Part shown: piece after piece, positions 8,492 to 16,564 of the stretch
How the letters are laid out: the number at the start of each line of letters is the position of its first letter
Numbering within the stretch: position 1 is the first letter of the stretch
NCBI GenBank assembly: GCA_031292275.1
Contig: JARLHL010000041.1
Span: 1-64,000 of the forward strand
From: Desulfocapsaceae bacterium
Lineage (GTDB): Bacteria > Desulfobacterota > Desulfobulbia > Desulfobulbales > Desulfocapsaceae
Reading direction: 5' to 3'
DNA: 64,000 nucleotides
Made by a program: the position numbers and the translations under genes
The notes under the pieces: generated by a model
What the model was told of the DNA's origin: nothing
Database searches by the model: none
What the model saw: only the letters and a program-made list of their open reading frames with translations

Positions 8492-9880
8492 ATGAATGCC
8501 CGCTGTATTACCGAACTGACCCTGATCTTCGGCAAAGACCATATCCTCACCGAACTGGAGGATATGATTGCCTATAGCTACGATGCCGCCCATGTCGAAG
8601 TACTCCCCGAGGTCGTTGTCTTTGCCCGGACCACAGAGCAGATCAGTCAACTGATGCGCCTGGCCTACCGCGAAAAGATACCAGTCACCCCCCGAGGGCA
8701 GGGAAGCGGTCTTTCGGGCGGCTCGGTCCCGCTGCAAAGGGGTATTGTCCTGGTGATGGACAGGATGAACTCCATACTCGACTTCGATCCTGCCAACCGT
8801 CTGATCACCGTGGAGGCGGGACTCACCACCTCTGAAATTGACAGGACCGCGGTCTCCACCGGTCTCTTCTATCCCCCGGACCCCGGCAGCGTCTCTTTTT
8901 CCACCATCGGCGGCAATGTGGCGGAAAATGCCGGCGGCCTGCGCGGACTCAAGTACGGCGTCACCAAGGATTATGTAAAGATGCTGGAAATCGTCCTGCC
9001 GAAGGGCGATATCGTCAGGCTGGGGAACCGGTGCGTCAAACATGTGGCCGGCTTGAATGCCGAGTCGCTCTTTGTCGGCAGCGAGGGGATCCTGGGCATC
9101 ATCACCACTGTGACCCTGGCATTGCTTCCCATTCCGGAACACCGCGAGTCGGCGCTGGCAATCTTCGACACCCTCGAAAATGCAGCCCAGGCCGTAGCGG
9201 ATATCATCGCCGCGGGCGTGACTCCATCGACCATGGAATTTATGGACAACACTACCATCAAGGCCATCCAGAATTTCAAGGATTGCGGCCTGCCCCGGGA
9301 TGCCGAGGCGGTGCTTCTCATCGAGACCGACGGCGAATTTCACTCGGCCCAGGCCGAGATGGCAAGGGTTGAGGCGCAAGTGAAGAAAAACAGCGCCCGG
9401 CAGTTCAACCGCGCCAGGGATGCCGAGGAACGCGACCGTCTCTTTGAGGGCCGCCGTGTCGCCCTGAACGCCCTGGCCAGCGTCAAACCCAATCTGATCC
9501 TTGAGGATGCCACTGTCGTCCGGAGCAGACTGCCGGAAATGGTCCGCGGAATTATCGATATCGCCGCCAGGTACCGGATAATGGTCGGCATCTTCGGCCA
9601 TGCCGGAGACGGCAACCTCCACCCGACCTTCCTCATCGACATGAAGGACAGGGAAGAGATGGTTCGCACCGAAAGCGCGGTGAAGGAGCTCTTTCAGCTG
9701 GCAATCGATCTGGGCGGGACCATTTCCGGAGAGCACGGCATCGGCATCGAGAAGAAGCCTTTCCTGGAGAATCAGCTGGGTGAGGCAAGCATGAATCTGC
9801 TCCGCGACATCAAACGGACCCTGGATCCCGAGAACCTCCTGAATCCCGGGAAAATATTCGACATGCCGGCCATCTATTAA
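8492..9880 (+). CDS. glcD: FAD-linked 2-hydroxyacid dehydrogenase (D-lactate or glycolate)
   Basis: The 462-residue flavoprotein belongs to the vanillyl-alcohol-oxidase fold. The FAD-binding part shows VTPRGQGSGLSGGSVP and GGNVAENAGGLRGLKYGVTKDYV; the C-terminal part shows FGHAGDGNLHPTF and GTISGEHGIGIEKKPFL, typical of GlcD and D-lactate dehydrogenases. It oxidises a 2-hydroxyacid to a 2-oxoacid and passes electrons to the iron-sulfur partner encoded next. The operator upstream supports D-lactate or glycolate as substrate; sulfate reducers commonly use such pairs for lactate oxidation. A GGAG lies 9 bases before the ATG. The gene is followed after 78 bases by glcF. Confidence 0.88.
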   Translation: MNARCITELTLIFGKDHILTELEDMIAYSYDAAHVEVLPEVVVFARTTEQISQLMRLAYREKIPVTPRGQGSGLSGGSVPLQRGIVLVMDRMNSILDFDPANRLITVEAGLTTSEIDRTAVSTGLFYPPDPGSVSFSTIGGNVAENAGGLRGLKYGVTKDYVKMLEIVLPKGDIVRLGNRCVKHVAGLNAESLFVGSEGILGIITTVTLALLPIPEHRESALAIFDTLENAAQAVADIIAAGVTPSTMEFMDNTTIKAIQNFKDCGLPRDAEAVLLIETDGEFHSAQAEMARVEAQVKKNSARQFNRARDAEERDRLFEGRRVALNALASVKPNLILEDATVVRSRLPEMVRGIIDIAARYRIMVGIFGHAGDGNLHPTFLIDMKDREEMVRTESAVKELFQLAIDLGGTISGEHGIGIEKKPFLENQLGEASMNLLRDIKRTLDPENLLNPGKIFDMPAIY

Positions 9881-9958
9881 ATTCAGGCCGCATCTGAGCT
9901 TTTCCAGAAAAAACGCTCATACCACCTATATATTCACGGTCGGAGGTGATATACCGAA

Positions 9959-11257
9959 ATGCACACTGCAGCAAAAAACCAGGCTGAGACTCATCTCTTG
10001 GAGGCGGCGCGGGAATTCCAGAAATGCATGCAATGCGGCAAATGCCGCAGCGTCTGCCCGGTCTTTAAAGAAATGGGCAATGAACTCTATGTGGCCCGCG
10101 GCAAAAATAAACTGGCGGAGAAGATCGTCTCCGGGGACCTGCAGATCAGCGCTCGGGTCAAGGACGCGGTCAACCAGTGCCTGAACTGCAAGACCTGTTC
10201 GGCCAACTGTCCCGCCGGGGTCAGCCCCGAGCATGTTGTCCTGCGCCTGAGATGGTATATCACCACCCAGGAAGGACTGGGTTTCTTCAAGGCCCTGCTG
10301 TTCAGGCAGATCGTCTGGCGGAAATGGCCGATCGGCCTGGCCGCCGTGCTGGTCGGCCTCTGCCAGCGGCTCCTCTTCGGGATCGGGCCGAAGAACCCGG
10401 TGCGCCACCTTTTTCCCCTCTTCGGCTTTTCCAAACGGCGGAACTTCCCGACCATGGCCCTGCGCAGCGCCCAGAGCCGGTATCCGGAGGTTATTCCGGC
10501 CAGGACCGGCGCGAAAAGAATGCGGGTCGGCTATTTCACCGGCTGCGCCGGCAATCTGATCTACACCAATGTGGTCAAATCCGTGGTCGATATCCTCACC
10601 GCCTACGGCTGCGAGGTGGTGATCCCCAAACGGCAGAAGTGCAACGGCACCCCGGTGCTGGCCAACGGCGACTATGAGGGGGCAAGGCGGCTGATGGAGC
10701 ATAACTTCAACCTCTTTAAGAAGTATGATTTCGATGCCATCGTCGTCGCCTGCTCCTCCTGCGGATTGTCCCTGAAAAAAGAGATCAACCTCTTCATCGA
10801 ACCCGGCGACGAACTGACGGCCTTCACCGGCAAGGTCCGGGACATCAACGAGTTCATCCATAATTCCCTGGATATAAAACAAGAGCATCTGGGGCCTCTG
10901 CCCTACCGAGTCACCTACCATGATCCCTGCCATCTGGTACGCGGTCAGGGGATCAGCGCGGAGCCCAGGAACCTTTTGCGGCGGATACCCGGCATCGAAT
11001 TCAAGGAACTGACCGAGGCAGCGGTCTGCTGCGGCAGCGCCGGCAGCTACTGCCTGACCCATTACGACACGGCCATCAAGATCAACAACCACAAGGTCCG
11101 GCATATCCGGGAGGCCGGAGTCGACATGGTGGCCACGGCCTGCCCTACATGCGTGATGCATATTCAGGATAATCTCCTCCAGCACAATTCCCCGGAGGAT
11201 GTCCGCTTCGTGGTCGAGATTCTGGCCGATTCCCTGCGGGCAGCCGGGACCATCTGA
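9959..11257 (+). CDS. glcF: iron-sulfur electron-transfer subunit of 2-hydroxyacid dehydrogenase
   Basis: The 432-residue product has two N-terminal [4Fe-4S] motifs, CMQCGKCRSVCPV and CLNCKTCSANCPAG, and two C-terminal cysteine-rich CCG-type domains, with C-G-C-A in the first and AVCCGSAGSY in the second. It is the GlcF/LldE/DsrK-like partner that takes electrons from the flavoprotein and delivers them to the membrane quinone pool or another carrier. A hydrophobic stretch near residues 118-145 may contact the membrane. GGAGGTGAT precedes the start by nine bases. Its stop codon directly touches a dispersed repeat. Confidence 0.87.
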   Translation: MHTAAKNQAETHLLEAAREFQKCMQCGKCRSVCPVFKEMGNELYVARGKNKLAEKIVSGDLQISARVKDAVNQCLNCKTCSANCPAGVSPEHVVLRLRWYITTQEGLGFFKALLFRQIVWRKWPIGLAAVLVGLCQRLLFGIGPKNPVRHLFPLFGFSKRRNFPTMALRSAQSRYPEVIPARTGAKRMRVGYFTGCAGNLIYTNVVKSVVDILTAYGCEVVIPKRQKCNGTPVLANGDYEGARRLMEHNFNLFKKYDFDAIVVACSSCGLSLKKEINLFIEPGDELTAFTGKVRDINEFIHNSLDIKQEHLGPLPYRVTYHDPCHLVRGQGISAEPRNLLRRIPGIEFKELTEAAVCCGSAGSYCLTHYDTAIKINNHKVRHIREAGVDMVATACPTCVMHIQDNLLQHNSPEDVRFVVEILADSLRAAGTI

Positions 11258-11345
11258 CCGGCATCGCTAAACCGGGCTGGCCAGCCGCAGCAAATCTGTA
11301 AGCTCGTCATTTCAGCAAGGCAATGCCACTGTCTGTGAAGACGGC
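11256..11345 (-). repeat. dispersed intergenic repeat, copy 2
   Basis: In minus orientation it reads GCCTTGCTGAAATGACGAGC, TTACAGATTTGCTGCGGCTGG and ends GGTTTAGCGATGCCGG. That end abuts the glcF stop codon at 11255-11257. Confidence 0.75.
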
Positions 11346-11375
11346 AAGGCCAGCTGAGGACGAAGGGGAGTGGGC

Positions 11376-11403
11376 CGTCCCCCCTCGCTCGAGAGGGGGG
11401 ACG
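11376..11403. terminator. strong hairpin between convergent glcF and ilvN
   Basis: GTCCCCCCTC (11377-11386) pairs perfectly with GAGGGGGGAC (11393-11402), extended by one more C-G pair, around a six-base loop. There is no T-tract on either strand, so it may be a bidirectional factor-assisted terminator or simply an mRNA 3' stabilising stem. Confidence 0.45.
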
Positions 11404-11416
11404 CATCCCGGGCAAT

Positions 11417-11731
11417 CTACAAGGCAAGCAGCCTCTTGATCCCGGAAAAGAGCGCATCGCCACCGGGATAGGCGCTGACCTTCCGGACATCTTCCAGTTT
11501 CTGCAGCTGTTTGACCACCTGTTCCAGCTTCTCCTGCTCGTCAACCTGCAGCCACATCCTGCTCTGCCGGCCTGCCTCATCGGGCAGACAGAGGATTTTC
11601 TCCAGATTGTACGCCCGGCGGGAAAAAAGACCGCAGATATGTGACATCACACCGGGATGATTGTTGACAGTCAGTTCCAGCACCGCCATCCTGCCTCTTT
11701 CGGTCTTTCCGGCCTCTCTATCCTTCGACAT
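11417..11731 (-). CDS. ilvN: acetolactate synthase small (regulatory) subunit
   Basis: The 104-residue product carries one ACT domain: AVLELTVNNHPGVMSHICGLFSRRA is the conserved start of IlvN, and NLEKILCLP follows. Its length fits the short IlvN of the enterobacterial AHAS I type (about 96 residues) and not the longer IlvH (about 160). It should bind valine and confer feedback inhibition on IlvB. The ATG at 11731 has GGAGG eight bases upstream and overlaps the ilvB stop by 14 bases, indicating translational coupling. Confidence 0.93.
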   Translation of the reverse strand: MSKDREAGKTERGRMAVLELTVNNHPGVMSHICGLFSRRAYNLEKILCLPDEAGRQSRMWLQVDEQEKLEQVVKQLQKLEDVRKVSAYPGGDALFSGIKRLLAL

Positions 11732-13400
11732 TGTAGCCTCCTATCATCGTCGTATTGGCGGCCCCCGGCGGGACCATCGGGAAGACATCCTCATCGATAC
11801 CGATGGGTATATTGATCAGACAGGGCCCCGGCTCCCGAAATGCCGCGGCAAGTTGTCCCTGCGGATCATCTTCGCATCGAATATCGAAAGCCCGCATGCC
11901 GAATCCCCGGGCAATGGCCGGAAAATCGATGCTGATCCGGTATTCAGAGGCAAAGCGATGCCCTTCATAGAAAAGGTCCTGCTGCTGTCGGACCAGCCCC
12001 AGCGAATTGTTGTTCAAGACAATTATCCTGACATTGACCCGCTGCTCCACCGCCGTGGCCAATTCCTGGATGTTCATCTGCAGACTGCCGTCGCCGGTAA
12101 AGCAGACCACCTGCCGGTCCGGGCAGGCCAGGGCCGCGCCGATGGCCGTAGGCAGACCGAAGCCCATGGTGCCGAGCCCTCCCGAAGTGAGAAACTGCCG
12201 GGGTCTGGCAAAGGGATAGACCTGGGCCGTCCACATCTGATGCTTGCCGACATCGGTAACGATAACGGCCTGATCATCAAGCAGTCCGGCAATTTGCGTG
12301 ATCCGGGCCTGGGGACTTTCCGGAGACAATCCATCCGGCCCGACCAGCGGATAGGTCTTCTGCAGCAGCGCAACCCTGCTCAGCCATGCCTGCCGTCTGC
12401 GGGGCCTGATCAGCTGAGCCAGCCTCGAAAGTCCCTGCCGGACATCACCGGTCAGGGCCAGGTCGGCCGTTTTGAGCTTGCTGATCTCACTGGGGTCAAT
12501 ATCCATATGGATAACGCGTGCCGCCGGACAGAATTCCGCTATTCTGCCGGTGGCACGGTCGTCAAAGCGGACTCCGGCTGCAATCAGCAGGTCGCATTCC
12601 TCCAGGGCAAGATTTGTGGCACGGGAGGCATGCATGCCGAGCATCCCCAGATTGAGCGGATGCCCAGCCGGGACCGTCCCCAGGCCCATCAAGGTCATTG
12701 CAACCGGGATCGTCCCCGTCTCGGCCAGGCGCAACACGGCGGAAGCCGCCCCGGCATGGATTATCCCACCCCCGATATAAAGCATCGGCCGCTCTGCGCT
12801 CTCAAGCATCTCCACAGCCTGGGCAAGCATCCCGGTTTCACTGACGGGAATCGCCCCTGGCCGTCCCGGCTCAGGCCAGAGGCTGAAATCGATGACCTCA
12901 GATTGCACGTCTTTCGGTATATCGATAAGCACCGGACCCGGCCGACCCGAGACGGCAATCCGGAAGGCTTCCGGGACCACCTGCAGCAGTTCGGCCGCCG
13001 AGCGGACCAGAAAATTGTGTTTGGTGACCGGGATGGACATGCCGTAGGTATCGACCTCCTGAAAGGCATCGGTTCCGATCAGCGGGCAGGGTACCTGGCC
13101 GGTGATGCAGACGATGGGAATTGAATCGAGATAGGCGTCGGCGACAGCGGTCAGGATATTGGTTGCCCCCGGACCGGAAGTCGCGAAACAGACCCCCGGC
13201 AGGCCGGTGGAACGTGCCATTCCCTGGGCGATAAAACCGGCCCCCTGCTCATGACGCGCCAGGATGTGCCTGATCTTCCTGCTCCGATTGAGCGCATCGT
13301 ACAGGGGCAGGTTGGCGCCGCCGGGAATGCCGGCAAGAGTGGTTATTCCCTGGCGCTCGAGCAGCTCGATGATGATGCCGGCCCCGTTCATGGTGTACAT
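11718..13400 (-). CDS. ilvB: acetolactate synthase large (catalytic) subunit
   Basis: The 560-residue thiamine-diphosphate enzyme condenses two pyruvates to acetolactate, or pyruvate with 2-oxobutyrate, in valine, leucine and isoleucine synthesis. Visible motifs are GIPGGANLPLYDAL, LARHEQGAGFIAQGMAR (catalytic glutamate in the HEQ), SGPGATN, GLGTMGFGLP and the ThDP motif GDGSLQMNIQELAT. It resembles enterobacterial IlvB more than IlvI. The ATG at 13400 has AGGAGG upstream. The gene lies behind a leader peptide and attenuator. Confidence 0.94.
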   Translation of the reverse strand: MYTMNGAGIIIELLERQGITTLAGIPGGANLPLYDALNRSRKIRHILARHEQGAGFIAQGMARSTGLPGVCFATSGPGATNILTAVADAYLDSIPIVCITGQVPCPLIGTDAFQEVDTYGMSIPVTKHNFLVRSAAELLQVVPEAFRIAVSGRPGPVLIDIPKDVQSEVIDFSLWPEPGRPGAIPVSETGMLAQAVEMLESAERPMLYIGGGIIHAGAASAVLRLAETGTIPVAMTLMGLGTVPAGHPLNLGMLGMHASRATNLALEECDLLIAAGVRFDDRATGRIAEFCPAARVIHMDIDPSEISKLKTADLALTGDVRQGLSRLAQLIRPRRRQAWLSRVALLQKTYPLVGPDGLSPESPQARITQIAGLLDDQAVIVTDVGKHQMWTAQVYPFARPRQFLTSGGLGTMGFGLPTAIGAALACPDRQVVCFTGDGSLQMNIQELATAVEQRVNVRIIVLNNNSLGLVRQQQDLFYEGHRFASEYRISIDFPAIARGFGMRAFDIRCEDDPQGQLAAAFREPGPCLINIPIGIDEDVFPMVPPGAANTTMIGGYNVEG

Positions 13401-13446
13401 GGACTTTTCCTCCTGTGGTGTTTTTCCCGGGCAGCGGTCCGACAGG

Positions 13447-13481
13447 AAAAAAAAACCCCCGCCGGCTTGCGCCGACAGGGG
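13447..13481 (-). terminator. ilvBN attenuator terminator
   Basis: On the minus strand CCCCTGTCGGC pairs over 11 positions (two G-T) with GCCGGCGGGGG around a GCAA tetraloop and runs into nine Ts. It sits between the leader peptide and ilvB. GCGCC at 13516-13520 in the last leader codons could pair instead with GGCGC at 13469-13473 inside the terminator, giving an antiterminator when a ribosome stalls upstream. Confidence 0.93.
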
Positions 13482-13511
13482 TTAGAATGATTTATGACTG
13501 ATCTCTTCCCG

Positions 13512-13616
13512 TTATGGCGCTCCGCTCCCTGAATCGCAGACGACCACCACCAGCATGCAGGCAAATGCCTGACTGCAGGAAACGTTCTTCATAATGATGG
13601 AGGCAATACGGTCCAT
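13512..13616 (-). CDS. ilvBN leader peptide (valine-rich attenuation peptide)
   Basis: The 34-codon frame begins MDRIASIIMKN and contains the run CMLVVVVC with four consecutive valine codons (GTG GTG GTC GTC) after a leucine codon. It stops 31 bases before the terminator stem. AAGGA lies seven bases before its ATG. It plays the part of IvbL in Escherichia coli: scarce charged Val-tRNA would stall ribosomes on the valine run and leave GCGCC free to disrupt the terminator. There is also an Ile-Ile pair near the N-terminus. The start codon is inferred. Confidence 0.85.
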   Translation of the reverse strand: MDRIASIIMKNVSCSQAFACMLVVVVCDSGSGAP

Positions 13617-13668
13617 GCTTTATCCTTAACGGGTTGAATGCGTCAACTTCTACGCATTGATATGTAAC

Positions 13669-13697
13669 CGCTTAGCAGAATCAGGTATCCGTGTCAA
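13669..13697 (-). promoter_or_regulatory. probable ilv leader promoter
   Basis: On the minus strand TTGACA (13697-13692) is followed after 17 bases by TAAGCG, an imperfect -10, about 53 bases before the leader ATG. The -35 is a perfect match and the -10 is weak, so the placement is tentative. Confidence 0.45.
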
Positions 13698-13714
13698 GGT
13701 ATTTTCCGCTCACA

Positions 13715-14413
13715 CTATATCTGACTTTGACCTTCTATCTCGTCAATGAGGTGTTTCCACAATCGCTCTTTTCCCTCATCATCCATATCTTTAAACTCCA
13801 CCGCAAACATGTCTTCCGCGGTTCTGACAACCTTTCCTGTTACGTCGAATTCATCTGCTGAATTCGTATGATCCTTAAACAGGATCTTGATCGAAACCTC
13901 TTCATTTTCCGAAACCGGCGTCCCCGGCTTCGCTATGGCGCAACCGCTTGTAGACAGATTGAGGATTCTGCCCTCCCCCTCCTGCTCATTTATAGTGTAG
14001 ACAACAGGCAGACGGTTCACAGTGAGACGGATTCCGTTGCGCTTCGCTGTATGCAGCAGCCGCTCTTCGGCCTCCTCAAGGGTTGACACATAAATGGGAC
14101 AGTATCCGCATATCCGCGATGACAGATTTCTGACCTGCTTATACAGCAGGCTTCTCCGGTTTATCACGCGGACAATTTCTCCGGCTCCATTTGAAATAAG
14201 GTAATTCATTATCTTTCTAAAAACGCTTATTCCGCTGATATGCATCAGACTGCACTGTGAAAAATCAGATATCACATCAAAACCGGGTGTCAGATCCGCC
14301 ACACAGAACCGGATATCGGTATACAGTTTCTTCAGATCCTCCTTCACCGCCCGGCCGGTAAAGGTTAGATGCAATCTGTTTTTACCGATATTGGCCTTTA
14401 CATTCATTTTCAT
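13715..14413 (-). CDS. PilZ-domain protein with STAS-like N-terminal region
   Basis: The 232-residue product has an N-terminal part (about 1-115) with alternating strands and helices reminiscent of STAS-type domains (FDVISDFSQCSLMHISGI). The C-terminal PilZ-like domain (about 125-225) shows RLTVNRLPVVYTI, ILNLSTSGCAI for the [D/N]xSxxG motif, and DMFAVEFKDM. The usual RxxxR is not clean, so c-di-GMP binding is uncertain. GAGGG precedes the ATG. The gene lies upstream of the ilv operon promoter and is transcribed towards it. Confidence 0.6.
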   Translation of the reverse strand: MKMNVKANIGKNRLHLTFTGRAVKEDLKKLYTDIRFCVADLTPGFDVISDFSQCSLMHISGISVFRKIMNYLISNGAGEIVRVINRRSLLYKQVRNLSSRICGYCPIYVSTLEEAEERLLHTAKRNGIRLTVNRLPVVYTINEQEGEGRILNLSTSGCAIAKPGTPVSENEEVSIKILFKDHTNSADEFDVTGKVVRTAEDMFAVEFKDMDDEGKERLWKHLIDEIEGQSQI

Positions 14414-15310
14414 AGATTCCCTCTATGTTTCATGATGCGAAATCATATGTGACTGCCGACAACATCTCATCTGCGCTCCCGTTATTATAAAAGAGTGTAT
14501 CATTCCCGGCGCAGATAAAAAAGCCCTCATTTTATAGCAACTACGACAAAATATCCCATAAAACCGAGCTCCTGATTCGATCAGGCGTCAGGCAGATTGC
14601 CGGAAAAAGATCACCTTTTGCCGATCGCCTGACTGATTTCACCAGCGGCAAGCCAGACTGGGCACCGGAAGCAGTAAGGGGGAAATAGGCAAAAAACGCA
14701 GAAAATACATAACAATTTTGCCTGCAGGCAGGTGGGGACGAAGACGTTGTGTCAAAAACCGCCTATTGCCTGCACAGAGGCATCCTGCTTCGCCTTGAGA
14801 GACCAGATCCGCGGCATGGTTTCACCAGCTATAAATTCCATTGATGGTATATGTCGATACATTCCCGGAAATATCGGCGGATAACCACCCTTCTCAAGTC
14901 TCGGTTTTGGTCGTTTTCCACCATTCCTATCTATAAAATGGATAAGAAGAATTTATTTATACACCACATAACGGATAATTATAATTTTTTCCAGCTGTGG
15001 TGCGGCTTTTGCTGACGAGAGACAAATTTGGTCCCGCAACAAGACGCATCCTGGCAAAAAATGAGAACAGGGAGGCAGGAAATTCATACAAATATTGTAT
15101 TATTGAATTGTTACGAAAATCACTCTCATCATTAAGGGTGATGTGTCAGTCTTTTATTTGATAATCTGTCCTGCCATGTGCTAGTGTGACGCAGCAATCA
15201 GGCTCAGGGGTGTCTGTTGCGCGGATGGAGAGGTGTCCTTCTCGGGATCATCAATGAGCCCGCAGACAGACTGCCGCAAAACAAACCGATAACTCATCAA
15301 AGGTGGTAAC
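14414..15310. other. long intergenic region before livK
   Basis: The 897 bases contain no convincing gene. The first part should carry the PilZ gene promoter and the last 200 bases the livK promoter. AT-rich stretches lie at about 14935-15000 and 15090-15125. Short frames here have no recognisable product. I looked for riboswitch cores (c-di-GMP, glycine, SAM, cobalamin) and did not recognise one. Confidence 0.4.
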
Positions 15311-16468
15311 ATGACAAGAAAAAGTGCTATGGCGGTGATGTTGACTCTTTGTCTTTCGCTCCCCGGGATTTCCCGGGCGGCCAATGTTAAACTCGGGTTC
15401 ATTAACTCGATAACGGGCCCTGAGGCGCCTATCGGCGAAAATATTACAAACGGCGTCACTCTGGCTATTGAGGATCTGGAAAAAAAAGGCATTCACGTTG
15501 AACTTCTCAAACAAGACGACACCGGTAAGCCGCAGATCTCCATGAGCGCCATGGAAGAACTGGCCGGCAAGGGTGTTGCAGGCGTAGTCGGGCCCTACAC
15601 CTCGGCCTGCGCCAACGCGGTTGCGAAACTTGCTGATAAATATAAGGTCCCCGAGGTCATCCCTGCTGCGGCAAAAGAGGATATTACCCGCCAGGGCAAT
15701 ACCTGGGTCTACCGGATGAACGCTCCGGCCGACAAATACGCTTCGGTCATCATGGACGCGGCCATGGCTCTGGGCAAACCGAAGACCATCGCCTTCATCT
15801 ATGAAAACACCGATTTCGGGACCTCAACCACCGACTCTGCCAAAGAATATGCCCAAAAGCTGGGACTCAAGGTTGTCGCCAATGAGCCCTATTCCAAAGG
15901 CTCCCCCGATTACCGCTCAACCCTGACCAAAATCAAGGGGAATAATCCCGACCTGGTCTTCATGGTCTCTTACGTTGCCGATGCCATTCTCCTTATGCGC
16001 CAGGCCCGGGAAGTCGGACTGCAGCCCCATGCCTTTTTGGGCGGCGGAGCCGGTTTTACAACAGCCCAATTTGCCAATGAAGCCAATATCTCCAACTACG
16101 TCATGACCAGCACCCAGTGGACCAAGGATGTAAAGTGGCCGGGCGCCAAGGACTTCTTTGATCGTTACATGGCCAAATTCGGCAAGGAACCCACCTATCA
16201 TGCCGCCTGCGCCTATGAATCAATGAGAATCCTGGCTGAAACTGCCGCTGCGGCCGATGGCGACCGTGAAAAAACCCGTGCAGGCCTGAAAAACGGCAAA
16301 TGGGACGGTATTATGGGCAACGTGCAGTTTGCCGACTATGACGGCTTCACCAACCAGAACAATCATCAGATGCTGGTTCAGCAGATCCAGCATGGCAATT
16401 ACGAGACTGTTTATCCATCGGAATTCGCTACAAAGAAGGCTGTTTACCCATTCCCTCGCTGGAAATAG
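15311..16468 (+). CDS. livK: branched-chain amino acid ABC transporter, substrate-binding protein
   Basis: The 385-residue periplasmic protein has a signal peptide (about 1-23, cleavage after SRA). The mature start NVKLGFINSITGPEAPIGENITNGVTLA is typical of LivJ/LivK-type binding proteins, as are GVVGPYTSACANAV and IAFIYENTDFGTS. It binds a branched-chain or other amino acid, or a related small molecule, and delivers it to LivHM. GGTGG lies upstream of the ATG. It is the first gene of livKHMGF and is separated from livH by a terminator, so it should be made in excess over the membrane parts. Confidence 0.9.
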   Translation: MTRKSAMAVMLTLCLSLPGISRAANVKLGFINSITGPEAPIGENITNGVTLAIEDLEKKGIHVELLKQDDTGKPQISMSAMEELAGKGVAGVVGPYTSACANAVAKLADKYKVPEVIPAAAKEDITRQGNTWVYRMNAPADKYASVIMDAAMALGKPKTIAFIYENTDFGTSTTDSAKEYAQKLGLKVVANEPYSKGSPDYRSTLTKIKGNNPDLVFMVSYVADAILLMRQAREVGLQPHAFLGGGAGFTTAQFANEANISNYVMTSTQWTKDVKWPGAKDFFDRYMAKFGKEPTYHAACAYESMRILAETAAAADGDREKTRAGLKNGKWDGIMGNVQFADYDGFTNQNNHQMLVQQIQHGNYETVYPSEFATKKAVYPFPRWK

Positions 16469-16475
16469 AATCATT

Positions 16476-16514
16476 CCGGCTGACGAAGCTTCTCCCCGTC
16501 AGCCGGATTTTTTT
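16476..16514 (+). terminator. intrinsic terminator between livK and livH
   Basis: CCGGCTGACG (16476-16485) pairs perfectly with CGTCAGCCGG (16497-16506) around an 11-base loop, followed by ATTTTTTT. It lies eight bases after the livK stop. Partial read-through would set a high ratio of binding protein to permease. Confidence 0.93.
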
Positions 16515-16564
16515 ATTGTTGCGATTTTTTTATTCTCTTCAATAACTTATCGGAAATGTAACTC

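Noticed and set aside
13456-13481. The ilv hairpin as an ordinary 3' terminator of a rightward gene
   Set aside because: The T-tract is on the minus strand directly upstream of ilvB, and a leader peptide precedes it; no rightward gene ends there.
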